DNA from: an uncultured Oscillospiraceae bacterium
Lineage (GTDB): Bacteria > Bacillota > Clostridia > Oscillospirales > Oscillospiraceae
DNA length: 56,525 bases
Direction of reading: 5' to 3'
NCBI GenBank assembly: GCA_947599875.1
Contig: CANQFV010000015.1
Location: 1 to 56,525, forward strand
Below, in pieces: positions 8,139-19,200 of the stretch (position 1 is its first letter; each line of letters begins with the position of its first letter). The notes beneath the pieces are model-generated. The model did no database searches. It was not told the origin of the DNA and worked only from the letters and a program-made list of their open reading frames with translations. The position numbers and the translations under genes are program-made.

Positions 8139-8872
8139 CTCTCTTTATCTCCTCCTTCCCGTATGGGGTCTTTGATGGCTATGATCTTGCCCCTTGCCTG
8201 CACGACCCGCTCCGGGTATTTGTATAACTGCGTGTACCTCTTGAGCTGGCCATCCGTGAGGCCGGAGAATCTTTCGCCGCCGCATCCACAGATGAAGAAC
8301 GTCCCCGCAATAGCGTCACAGACATCGCCCTTTCTGTCATAGAGCGCCCGATTTAGGGGAAGCCCCTTTAACTTGCCTTCCTCGTTGCAAACAAGGCAGA
8401 CTTCTTCCTTGAAGGGGTAGACGGCCTCAATATCCCCGCCGACGATTCTCTGCATCCCGGAAAGAGTGCAGTCGATGTATGCCGGACGCGCCAGCTTTCC
8501 CGGCTCCACAATGACCACGCTGATGGCCCCTCTGTCCGCCAATGTTTTAACGGCGTTGGGGTCGAAGGGAACATTTTTGAAGCCGAAGGTGTCGCAGAAG
8601 TAAAAGCCGGGTTTTTCTCTGCCCCCGTCCACCACCTCCACCACATCGGACACCGACAGCGAATGGCCCATGAACTCTACGGGATGCTCAAGGTTGAATA
8701 CACGGTAAACGTCCTCAAGGCTTTTGCAATCCACCTTCCCCTCATAGATAAGGTCGTAGGTGGCGCTGTCCGGCGTGACACTTCCGACCTTATGAACGAG
8801 ATAATCTGTATCCATGAACATGAGGCGGTTTTCGTCGCGTTCGGGGCTTATTTGGTATATACGGATATTCAT
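8135..8872 (-). CDS. YodL-like / DUF3846 domain protein
   Basis: A 245-residue protein with two parts. Residues 1-85 (FMDTDYLVHKVGSVTPDSAT, then LEDVYRVFNLEHPVEFMGHS and LSVSDVVEV) have the YodL-like pattern common in clostridial mobile elements. Residues about 130-205 (GGDIEAVYPFKEEVCLVCNE, then LNRALYDRKGDVCDAIAGTF) match DUF3846. The biochemical role is unknown; such proteins travel with TOPRIM and giant helicase-methylase genes as possible anti-defence or replication accessories. It overlaps both neighbours by 4 bases, which places it in one operon from the giant gene to parR. Confidence 0.75.
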   Translation of the reverse strand: MNIRIYQISPERDENRLMFMDTDYLVHKVGSVTPDSATYDLIYEGKVDCKSLEDVYRVFNLEHPVEFMGHSLSVSDVVEVVDGGREKPGFYFCDTFGFKNVPFDPNAVKTLADRGAISVVIVEPGKLARPAYIDCTLSGMQRIVGGDIEAVYPFKEEVCLVCNEEGKLKGLPLNRALYDRKGDVCDAIAGTFFICGCGGERFSGLTDGQLKRYTQLYKYPERVVQARGKIIAIKDPIREGGDKER

Positions 8873-9813
8873 CGCAGTGTCATTTCCTCCTTTCCATGAA
8901 AAATGCCGAGCCGCCTCTGGAGCAGCTCGTTTACGTCCTTCCCGCAGGGTGGCGGTTCATTCAGAACCTTAAATCTATCCTGAAATCCGTGGGAGATACC
9001 TGCCGCCGCCTCCCGGCCAACCACGTCATTGTCCAGGTGCAGATGAAGCTCCCAGACTTCCGGGTGGTCTTTGAGATACTGCTCAAGCGCCATCGGCACC
9101 ACGACCTGTTGCCGGTTCTTATACACCCCGGCCAGGGATAATAGCCCGTCACGCCGCCAAGCCCGGCCTTTCATGCGCAGGAGGGTGGCGTAACTCATGG
9201 CGTCGATGGCCGCTTCAAAAAGGTGAAGCCTGCCGGAGTTCCAATCCGGGGGTATGGCAAAGGAATAGTGCTTGTCGCTCCCCGGCACTTCGCCCTTGAA
9301 ATCTCCCACCGTCCCACGGAGCGCCCCATACCTTATCTTTCCGCTGGTGTCGTACCCGGCGAACAGGGCATTGTGGTATTTCCGTGTCTCAAAGAGCAGT
9401 TTGTTGTCCAAGCAGTAGTCAACGACCTCCGGGTGGATGCCGCGGCCCATTAAATACTCCAGCACTCTATGCGTGTCGGCTGTTGTCTCAGGCATTGTAA
9501 AAGCCTTGAGCGGTTCCGGCTTTGGGGTATGAAAAACGGGCGGCATCATTGCCGCCCGCCCCGTAAGCACCTCCACCGCGTCGGTGAAGGTGTAACCCTC
9601 AACCTTTATGAGATAGTCCAGCGCCGTCCTGCCCCCAAACCCACGGGAGAACCAATGCCATTTGCCATTGGAGATTTTGAGCGAGTCATGTTCGCGGGTA
9701 CAGTAGTTTTCCCCGCCGAGGTAAACAAGGTTGTTGGGCTCGAAGGTCTGGAGATAGGTAAGCAAGTCCAGCTCTTTGGCTCTGGAAATGGCGTCCGGCG
9801 TTACATAGCCCAT
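8869..9813 (-). CDS. DUF3991/TOPRIM domain protein (primase-like)
   Basis: A 314-residue protein. The N-terminal DUF3991-like zone (YLGGENYCTREHDSLKISNG, then WHWFSRGFGGRTALDYLIKV) resembles the zinc-binding and linker part of DnaG-type primases. The C-terminal TOPRIM domain shows the glutamate in LHLFEAAIDAMSYA (about residue 205) and the DxD-like LHLHLDNDVVGREAAAG (about residue 270). It probably primes or processes the transferred or replicating strand of the ICE. It lies between DUF3848 and YodL/DUF3846 genes with 1- and 4-base overlaps. Which nucleic acid reaction it performs is not shown by the sequence. Confidence 0.82.
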   Translation of the reverse strand: MGYVTPDAISRAKELDLLTYLQTFEPNNLVYLGGENYCTREHDSLKISNGKWHWFSRGFGGRTALDYLIKVEGYTFTDAVEVLTGRAAMMPPVFHTPKPEPLKAFTMPETTADTHRVLEYLMGRGIHPEVVDYCLDNKLLFETRKYHNALFAGYDTSGKIRYGALRGTVGDFKGEVPGSDKHYSFAIPPDWNSGRLHLFEAAIDAMSYATLLRMKGRAWRRDGLLSLAGVYKNRQQVVVPMALEQYLKDHPEVWELHLHLDNDVVGREAAAGISHGFQDRFKVLNEPPPCGKDVNELLQRRLGIFHGKEEMTLR

Positions 9814-10139
9814 TATCGCTCCTGCTCCTTCTCCCGCTGGATAATCACACGAGCCCGGTCCAAGATGGTGTCTCGAATATCCTCCATATAGGTGGGGTCC
9901 CGCTTCTGCCAGTCCTTGTAGATGTCCGCCAGAGGGGAGGGGGATTTTAAGAGCGCCCTGGCATCCTTGCCGTCAAGATCAACGTCCTCCAATGAGGCGA
10001 GAACATCCTCACGCACAGAATACTCATAGGCATGGTTCAAAATCTCATCAGGCGGCTGGGACAGGAGCCATTTTCTGAACTTGTCCTGTTCTGCTGTCAT
10101 CCTCTCATAAAGTTTGTCGTTGGCTTCTTTGGCAGTCAT
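9813..10139 (-). CDS. DUF3848 domain protein
   Basis: A 108-residue helical, charged protein starting MTAKEANDKLYERMTAEQDK, with LLSQPPDEILNHAYEYSVRE and the C-terminal DTILDRARVIIQREKEQER. The pattern fits the DUF3848 family, short proteins that accompany the giant methylase-helicase gene in Tn1549-type elements. The start is set by AAGGAG nine bases upstream of ATG 10139; the frame is open further upstream, but that part overlaps nothing recognisable. Its last base is shared with the start of the TOPRIM gene. The function is unknown. Confidence 0.72.
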   Translation of the reverse strand: MTAKEANDKLYERMTAEQDKFRKWLLSQPPDEILNHAYEYSVREDVLASLEDVDLDGKDARALLKSPSPLADIYKDWQKRDPTYMEDIRDTILDRARVIIQREKEQER

Positions 10140-10221
10140 AGAAATCAACTCCTTATTATTAGACTTTTCAAATTGCGGTTTTCGGATATGTAGGCGGCAC
10201 GGGAAAACCGCGCCGCGAATG

Positions 10222-13200
10222 TCAGCGTTCCAAATCTGTGGAATCTCTGACGGGTGTACCGTTCTCACCGTCCTCCCGATCCTCGTCCACGATCTCACTT
10301 TCGTGCTTATCCAGATTGAGCTGGATGTTGAGTTCGTCGAGGCGGGCGGATTTTGTGGTCAGCTCTTCCTCTTGGGGGAAAGGCTTTTCCGCGTCTACCT
10401 TGGCGTTGGCGAGCTGGACCTTGACGTTCTCCAACTCATCACGGCAGGCGGCAAGCCTTGCTTCAAAGCCGGACAAAATGTTGTCTATCCGGGTGATGTT
10501 TCCGAAAACGTCCGCGCCCAGCTCCGCAACGTGGCTGAGTTCGTTTTTCAGCGTCATAAGATATTTGCGAGTGAAGCTGTCAAAGGACAGCTCCATAGTA
10601 AAGCCCCGGTACTGACCAATCTGGACAGCATCAGGGCTGGTCATTGATTGCATGGCGGCGAGGATGGCGCTGCCTGCCTCTTTTTTATCCGTGTAGACAG
10701 CTCCCTTGACCTCCATGGGCGAGAACCCGTCCTCGTTTGGGTGGGTATGTTCGGCAAGATGGGCTTTATCCGCCTCATAGCCGGCGATGCGCTGTTCGCA
10801 GGACGCTATCTTCTGCGGGAGATATTTGTAGATCGCGTCCTCCAGCGCGTACTTCTGGCTCAAATGGTTAGCCTTCAGGAGTTTTAGCCGCTGGACGTCT
10901 ATATCCAGGTCCATCTTCTCTTTTATGCGCGGGTCGCCGGTACACAGGGCTTTGATCTCCGCGTAGGAGAGGGCTGTCTCGTCGATGTCCTCGGCGGAAC
11001 GAACAGGGCTTTTTGAGGTCATAACCTGTCCGATGAACTTCTGCTTGCCCTCCACCAGCTGGTAAAGGTAGCTGTCGAAGGTGTTCTCCGTGACGTAGGT
11101 GTAGATGTCCACCTCCGGGTTCGTGTTCCCTTGCCGGATGATGCGCCCCTCTCTCTGCTGGAGGTCCGAGGGCCGCCACGGGCAGTCGAGATGGTGCAGG
11201 GCAATGAGCCGGGTCTGGACGTTGGTGCCGGCCCCCATCTTCTGCGTGGAGCCGATGAGTACCCGGACCTGCCCGGAACGGACCTTACCGAACAACTCCT
11301 TTTTCTGAACCTCCGTGTTGGCGTTGTGGACGTAGGCTATTTCTTCAGCCGGTATGCCCATGGCGATGAGCTTATCCCGGAGGTCGTCATATACGTTGAA
11401 GGAGCCGTCATTTTTGGGAATGGACAGGTCACAGAACACCATCTGCGCTGACCGCTCTCCTGCGGTGCGCTGCCAAATCTCAAATACGTTGTCCGCGCAG
11501 GCCCGGACCTTGCCGGTGTCACTGTCGGGGAGCATGGGGTTTAGGAGCCGCTGGTCAAGAGCCAGCTTCCGCCCGTCATTGGTGATGAGAAGCATATTGT
11601 CCTCACTGCTGTTCACCATCTTGTTGCGGACACGCTCGGCCCGTTCTCCCAGCGCCGCCACCATCTGCTTTTGCTGTTCGGACGGCTTCAGGACAACATT
11701 GTGGTAGTTTGCCTTGGGCACGGGGAGAGAAAGCATATCCGCCGTCTGTATGTCCGCTATCTCCTTAAACATGGTCATAAGCTCCGGTAGGTTGTAGAAG
11801 CGGGAAAACCTGGTTTTAGAGCGATACCCTGTCCCCTCCGGGGCCAGCTCGATGGCGGTGACAGTCTCGCCGAAGGTAGAGGCCCAGGCGTCAAAGTGGA
11901 TAAGGCCGTTGCGGGAAAGTGCGCCGTACTGCAAGTATTTCTGCATGGTATACATCTCCAGCATGGTATTGCTGATGGGTGTTCCCGTGGCGAAGATGAC
12001 GCCCTTCCCGCCTGTCAGCTCGTCCAGATAGCGGCACTTCATATAAAGGTCGCTGGATTTCTGAGCCTCGGTCTGGCTGATGCCGCCCACATTCCGCATT
12101 TTGGAGAACGCGGCAAGGTTCTTGAAATAGTGGGCCTCGTCTACAAAGAGCCGGTCCACACCCAGCTCCTCGAAGGTCACAACGTCGTCCTTGCGGCTTT
12201 GATCGTTGAGCTTATCGAGCTTTGCCTCAATAGATTTCTTGCTTTTTTCCATTTGCTTGATGGTGAACCGCTCGCCCCTATGCTCTTTTAGCTCCGCAAT
12301 GCCGTTGAGTATTTCCTCCCGTTCCTGCTCCAGAATGAACCGTTGGCGTCCGACACTCATGGGTATTTTCTCAAACTGGCTGTGTCCGATGATGATGGCG
12401 TCGTAGTCGCCGGTGGCGATCCTGCCGCAAAAACGCTTGCGGTTCTTGGTTTCAAAGTCCTTTTTCGTAGCCACAAGGATATTTGCCGAGGGATAGAGCT
12501 GGAGCCACTCGCTGGCCCACTGCTCCGTCAGGTGGTTCGGCACCACGATGAGGCTTTTCTGGCACAGCCCCAGCCGCTTGCTCTCCATCGCCGCCGCTAC
12601 CATCTCGTAGGTCTTGCCCGCGCCCACGACGTGGGCCAGGAGTGTGTTGCCGCCGTAGAGGATATGCGCGATGGCGTTCACCTGATGGGGACGAAGGGTG
12701 ATCTCCGGGCTCATACCCACAAAATTTATGTGGCTCCCATCGTACTCACGGGGCCTTACGGAGTTGAAGCGGTCATTGTAGAGCCGGCACAACCCTTCAC
12801 GGCGGTTGGGGTCTTTCCATATCCAGTCCTGGAACGCCTGCTTTATAAGCTCCTGCTTGCCCTGGGCGATGGCTGTTTCCCTCTTGTTGAGGACGGGGGT
12901 CTTGCGTCCCTCATCATCGTACACGTAGTCGAAGATACGCACATCCCGAAGGTTCAGAGTTGTCTCGATGATCTTGTAGGCGTTGATTCGGCCCGTGCCG
13001 TAGGTGTTATTGGCCTTGAGGTTGATGCGGTCATTGGACTTGCCCTCCACACTCCACTCGCCTGTGTGTTTTGAGTAGTGAACACGGATGCTCCGCTTTA
13101 AGTACGGCGGGGTAGACAGCAGCTCATACATAAACTTCTCAACGATCTCCGTGGGCAGCCATGTCGCCCCAAGCCTGACAGAGATCTCGCTGGCGGAGAG

Positions 13201-16200
13201 GTCAACCGGCTGAACAGCTTCCAGTGCGGTCACGTTGACGGTGAAATCAGGGTCGATCTCCGCCGCTTGCCTTGCCTCCTTCAGCTTGACCCGGACGTTG
13301 CCTGAGAGGTATTCGTCCGCCGTCTGCAAGCCCTGCGCCCAGCTCCCGTCTGCCGCTTCCATGTCAAAGGAGCCTGTGAGGGGGTCTTTGAAAATGACAC
13401 CTTTCAAGTCCTCCACGACCTGCGGTATCTTTTCCGAACCGCCCATCAGAGAGGCCATAAAGCTCAGGTCCACTCCCGCTTTTTCAGCCAGTGACACGGT
13501 CAGCGCCTCCGATGCGGTGTCCACGCTTGTCACGACCACCCTCTGCCGGATGGTGCGCTTTGTGAACATATCCGCTTTGCGGACAAAGTTCTGCTCATCA
13601 TCCAGTATCTCCAAGGAGGTCAACAGGAAATAGGCGCTGTCCATGCTGAACGCGGAGCTGTTGGCGCGGGAATTGATGCGCCCGTACTTCTCCACAAAGG
13701 TGTCATAGAGCTTGTTAAGGCGCTCCTGCTGTTCTTTGATGTCGCTTTCCGGGTAGTCATCGGTCTGATAGTCGATGAGTGTCCTCACGCAGTCCCGGAT
13801 ACCGATTAGGCCCTTGATGCGGCCCTGGGCGGTGACGGACACCTCCACCGGGTTCATAACGCTGTTTTCCCGGTAGTAGATTTGACCGTCAACAATGGTG
13901 TAACTGAAATTCTTCACAGACGGGTCGGCGGGAATGGCGCTGCTTACCTCCGCCTCCGGGTCGTCCATGACGTACTCCGCGATGTTGCCGTTGATGTTCT
14001 CGATGGCCTCCGCCAGCTCCGTATCCAAGTCCGCCCCCTCATGGGGCAGGCAGGCGGTTTCCGGCCCAAAGGGACCGCTGACCTCCCGCATATTCCCCAG
14101 CACCATGTCCGGGTTGTCGATGAAGTATTGGTTCATCTTTATCCCGTTGGCGTCGGTGTTCAGGTGTACCCATGCCGGCTCCTCATAAGCGAGGCTCTCC
14201 CGCTTTTGCAGGAACAGGATGTCCGATGTGACCTCCGTACCCGCGGCGGCCTTGAACGTGTTGTTGGGCAGACGGATGGCCCCCAGGAGGTCCGCCCTCT
14301 GCGCGATATACCTGCGCACATTGGGGTTCTCCTTATCCAAAGTCCCCTTGCTGGTGATGAAGGCCACAACGCCGCCCGGTCGCACCTTGTCCAGTGTCCG
14401 GGCAAAGAAGTAGTCATGGATCAGGAAGTTGTACTTGTCATAGCGCCGGTCGGGGACCTTGAAGCTGCCGAAGGGGACGTTGCCGATGGCCACGTCGAAG
14501 AAGCTGTCCGGCAGCTCAGTCTTTTCAAAGCCCTGGACGGCGATGGAGGATGTCTGATAGAGCTGTTGGGCGATGCGCCCGGAGATGCTGTCCAGCTCCA
14601 CACCGTAGATTTTAGCTTCAGCCAAGCTCTCCGGCTTCATACCGATAAAGTTGCCCACGCCGCAGGAGGGCTCCAGCACGTTGCCGGTCTTAAAGCTCAG
14701 GTTCTCAAGCGTTTGATACATGGCGCGAATGACCACGGGCGGGGTATAGAACGCGGTCAGAGACGATTCCCTCGCGGCGGCGTACTCGTTCTCGGAAAGC
14801 AGAGATTTCAGCTCCTCATAGTGACTGTTCCTGTCGTCAAAGCAGTCCGCAAGACCGCCCCAGCCCACATATTGAGAGAGAACTGTTTGCTCCTCCGGGG
14901 TAGCCAGTCTGCCTTTGCCCTCCAACTGCTTCAAGAGCCGGATCGCCGCTACGTTCCGCGCATACCGCTCGCTTGGCGTTCCGACGCCCAGGTCGTCGTC
15001 CGTAATGCGGAAGTCATGGCGCTGGACGCTCGGAATCTCCGGGTGGATAACTGTGGGTGGGAGCTTTTCACGCCGGGGACGCGGCGCAGGCGGAGGGAGT
15101 TCTGCCTTTTCAGCCTGTTCCTCCCGTCCATCTCCTGCAACCTCCATCACCTCCGCCCTTACGCTCTGGATAAGCGGATCACCGGCGAGAGCCTCCGGGT
15201 CAACCACCTCACCGTCTACGATGCCGTTCTCGGCAAGAGCCTCACGGACAGCGGCGGGGTCAACATCTGAGAAATCGTCCTCCAGAGTTTTAACGCCGGC
15301 CTTTTCATACTGCTCCCTGGTGAAATACACAAGATCATCAAAGGAAAGCCCCTCAAGCTCCATCTGGATAAGCTCTGCGAGGGAAGCGTACTGTGTACTT
15401 CCTACAAGAACATCATTTAGATAGCTGTTCATGCGGAAATTTACGAGGTCAACATTTATTTGTGCCGGTATTTCATCGTCCGTAAGTGTTGTATAGGCGA
15501 CAGGAACGCTGGTGAGGTCTGTAAAATTCCCCGGCGAACCGTACTCGTTCTCACAGAACTCGTCGATAAGCCGCTTTGCTTTGTCCAGCTCGTTTTCTGC
15601 TGGAGAAGATCCATCCTGAGACTGCTCAACGTTGCCACCCGTAACGGAATGGATCGGATTCGGCTCTCTGACCCCTCCGAACAGGGAATACGTACCGTTG
15701 CGGAACGCGGTAAGGTTTTCAAAGCCTCTCTTTCGCAACTGGTAATCGTGATCGTCCTGGGGAGTCGATTCCATTATTGGAATCATCATCTGGTGGATTG
15801 CCTCTACCTTGGCCGGGTCGTCGAGCTGAGATTCGATCTCCCTGATTGCTTCCGAGTAGTGCGCACCATAGGGATATGGTTTCGGCTGGTCTTGGGGAAC
15901 GAGGTCGAAGAAAGCCTGAATATTCTCCGCAAGCTGGCGGCGTTCATAGGTGGGCATGGCGGCGCGATCTTTCTCGGAGATGAATTTGCCGGAGGCGATC
16001 ATATCGCTGATGCGCTTCTCCACCTTGTTCCAACTGAGTTCCACCTTCGCGTAGGGTTCTGAGATACTACCGTGACTGAACTGAAAGCCCTTGCTTGTAT
16101 AAGTGAGATTATCGTTGCCACCGTAATTACCGGTGTATTCACCGTGATAGTTCTTCAGGTAATTCTCGCGGTCTTTCTGATCCGGGTGGTTGCAATAAAA

Positions 16201-19200
16201 AGAGTATATGTCCAGCCGGTAGCCGGTGCTGCCCCGGATCGCCCGATCCAGTTCATCGCCGGAGATAAAGAAACGCCGCTGAGGGTTATAACCCTCGGCG
16301 GCGGTGAAGATATGCGGTTCAAGCTGAAGATCCTCTAACCTTTGCAGGATACTTCTCGGACTGTCGCCAATGTGAGATGAGACAAGTCCTCTGCTATAGC
16401 TGTTGCAAAAGTCATTACACTCGGCAATAAGGGTCTGAAGAGAATCCGGTTTATCCAACATGGCCCGGATCAACTCGCGCACTTCCGGGAAACCAAATTG
16501 GGGCTCACTGAGCTGCCGTATGCTTTTAAAGTGCGCGTCCGCATCATTGCCGTCGATCCCGCGGTACATAAGCGAAACACTGTCCGCGAGCCTGTCCTTT
16601 TCATACTCAGGCGCGCGGTCAAGCTCACTTTGCGGCATATATCGCCCCAAATCAAGAAGCTCCCGGATGCGTTTTGCCGCTTTCTCCCAGGATACGACGG
16701 TGGCCGTGTAACTCTGTGCGGATTCTCCTACGTCGATACGGATACCGTCCCGGTTATACCAAAGAGAATATTTTCGGTCGCCGAAATAGAAGCCCGCGCC
16801 GTTTTCCCTATAATGCTCTCTGAGAAAGTCTGCGTTTTCTGCAAGGGGCTTGTCCTTCATAAACCAGGCGCAGATTATGAGACGGCTGTTTTCTTCGTTG
16901 GAGCCGATGCACAGCGCCTCGTCTATGATTTGTTGGGGGAGGTCAAAGTTGGCATCAAGCAATGACGGGCCTTCGCCTGGTGTGACAGTACCATCGGAGT
17001 CGGCCATGTCAAATATTGAGAGCTGCTGACTGTCGCGCTTTTTTCCCATCCTCTTTATGGCTTGCTTTTGTTCTTCCTCGGTAGGAAGCAATTTCTCTCC
17101 GGCGTCCAACCACTGACCCTGCTTTATCATAGCGTCAATAGTTGTTGCTACCTCATGCCACAGCATAACAGCACTTTTTTGGGGGGCCATATAAGACCCT
17201 CGGTGTATCATCAGGGCGTTGTCCCACGCCCGGTATCCAGCCCGCTGGCCGTTGGAGAGGAAGCTCTCAATCAGGGTGTTGTCAAAAAATGCCTTGATGA
17301 AATCGCCACGCTCCGTATTGTCCTCATGGGCGGTAAAAAATGCGGCGATTTCCTCCCAGTGATCTTTCATGGCATCGCTGTTACGCAGAAGCTCATTTTT
17401 CTCCGCCACATCCCCATAGAACGGAGTGTCCGACAGGGTGGGGTCAAAGCCCATGAACTGCAATCCAGTGGGGCCAACACCTCTCAGCTCGAAGCTCGCG
17501 GGATCGATACTCTCAGTGAGAAACGTACCTTCCTGAACAAGTCGGGCGATACGGCTTCTCACGTCCTCCCAGGGGAGCCGTGTTCCTTCGGGGCTTTCCA
17601 CACGAACAGCAATTAAGTCGTTTTCGCCCGTGCTGCCATATTCGCGAGCAAGCCATTCGGCGGCATTCTCGTCTCCGCCGTGGCCGGCCATATACTGCGC
17701 CACACGCTGTCTGCTGACGGAGTTTCCGTTCCACTCACGGAGAACGGCGTCTATATCGTCCTGAGAAAGCGGACGGAGCAGCTCATGAAGCTGGGGATAG
17801 GTTTCGCCAAAAACCTCCTGGTGCAGACGCTCACGGAACTTCGGCACATCCGAGAACACCTTGATGAGCTGAATATCCCCGGAATTAAGAACGGCACGAC
17901 GGACGGCGGCGTTACACTCGATTCCCGCGTTTTCCCGGTCAGAGTTGCCACAGGCGTTGCGGTAGGCGGTGTCCTCCGCGACGGCGGCGATCACTTGCGC
18001 CTTATACTGCGTAAGCTGGCTGTCAACATCAGGTTGGATAGCCTCAGTTTTTTGCTCATAAGCCCGCAGGGTATATACCCCGCGTTCCCCGGTTTTGCCG
18101 TCCACGGCTACAAAGGTCACATTGTACTTCGCTCTTAGCTTTTCAGAGTATCGTTCCAGAGAGTGTGCCGGTACACCGCACATGGGAACGCGGCCCACAT
18201 TGGGAATGTCCCGGCTGAACAGGATCAGGTCAAGGGACTCGGCTGCCTGCTTTGCGTCCTCGCCGAACATTTCGAAGAAGTCCCCGACTTGGAAAAGCAC
18301 TATATCGTCAGGATGGCCCTGCTTGACCGTGTTATAGAGATCCCACAGGCGGGCCTCCGAATGGTCAGGCAGGGCCGTCTTATCTTCTTCCGGCTGGGAA
18401 GTTAAGCGTACACCAGCTCCCTCATCGCCACTTCCTCCGCCGAGGCCCGGATGTTGTTCATCAGGCCCACCCAGCGCATCTGATCCGCGGCCTTCAGCTC
18501 CTCCGTCACGCCTTGGTCTTTTGCCATCTTCGCGGTCAGGCTCTCCACCATTTCGGTTGCCTGACGGTCCACCTCCATGAGATGTTTCTCCAGCTTCCCG
18601 CTGAGGAGCATCCCCGTGTAGAGGCCGTTCCTCTGTTTCCGCAGGTAATCTCGCCGCAGCATCCCATATTTGCCGACCTTCGGAGCCTCCGGCGCGGTCA
18701 GGTTGGGCAGAAGATAGTCCCCTTCGGTTCTGTAAGTCACTTCCATGATGTGTACCCCTTTCGTTATTTTTATTTGTGACTCCATCATAACCGCTGGCGT
18801 CACGGTTTGCAAATGTGCGATTTCTTTTTTGTTCCTCTCTCTGCTGACTGCGGACAGTGGAGGCGATCTCCCGAAGGACCATCTCGGAAATATCGCTGGT
18901 CGCCGCGCCGAGAATGGACATGGTTTCGGGAGTGTTGAACGCGGTGATACCGTAGAAATCATCCGTCGTAAAACGCCCCCAAGCATTGATGTCGCAACGG
19001 GTAAGCAGCATAAACGCCACGCTGTTTCTCAGCATTGTTTTGAACCATTCCGCCGCGCTCTGCTTGTCCAAGCTCTCAAAAAGGCTTCCGACCCTGGCCT
19101 CCATCAAATCTGTGAGGTAGTCCGAATAATTGTCCTCAACGACGGTTTTTGCCGTTGCCACGAGGCAGTCCGGCAAATCCATGCCGCCATCCACTCCGTA

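Noticed and set aside
18747-18986. N-terminal extension of the TnpV frame
   Set aside because: The extension has no family similarity, while a ribosome site directly precedes ATG 18,746.
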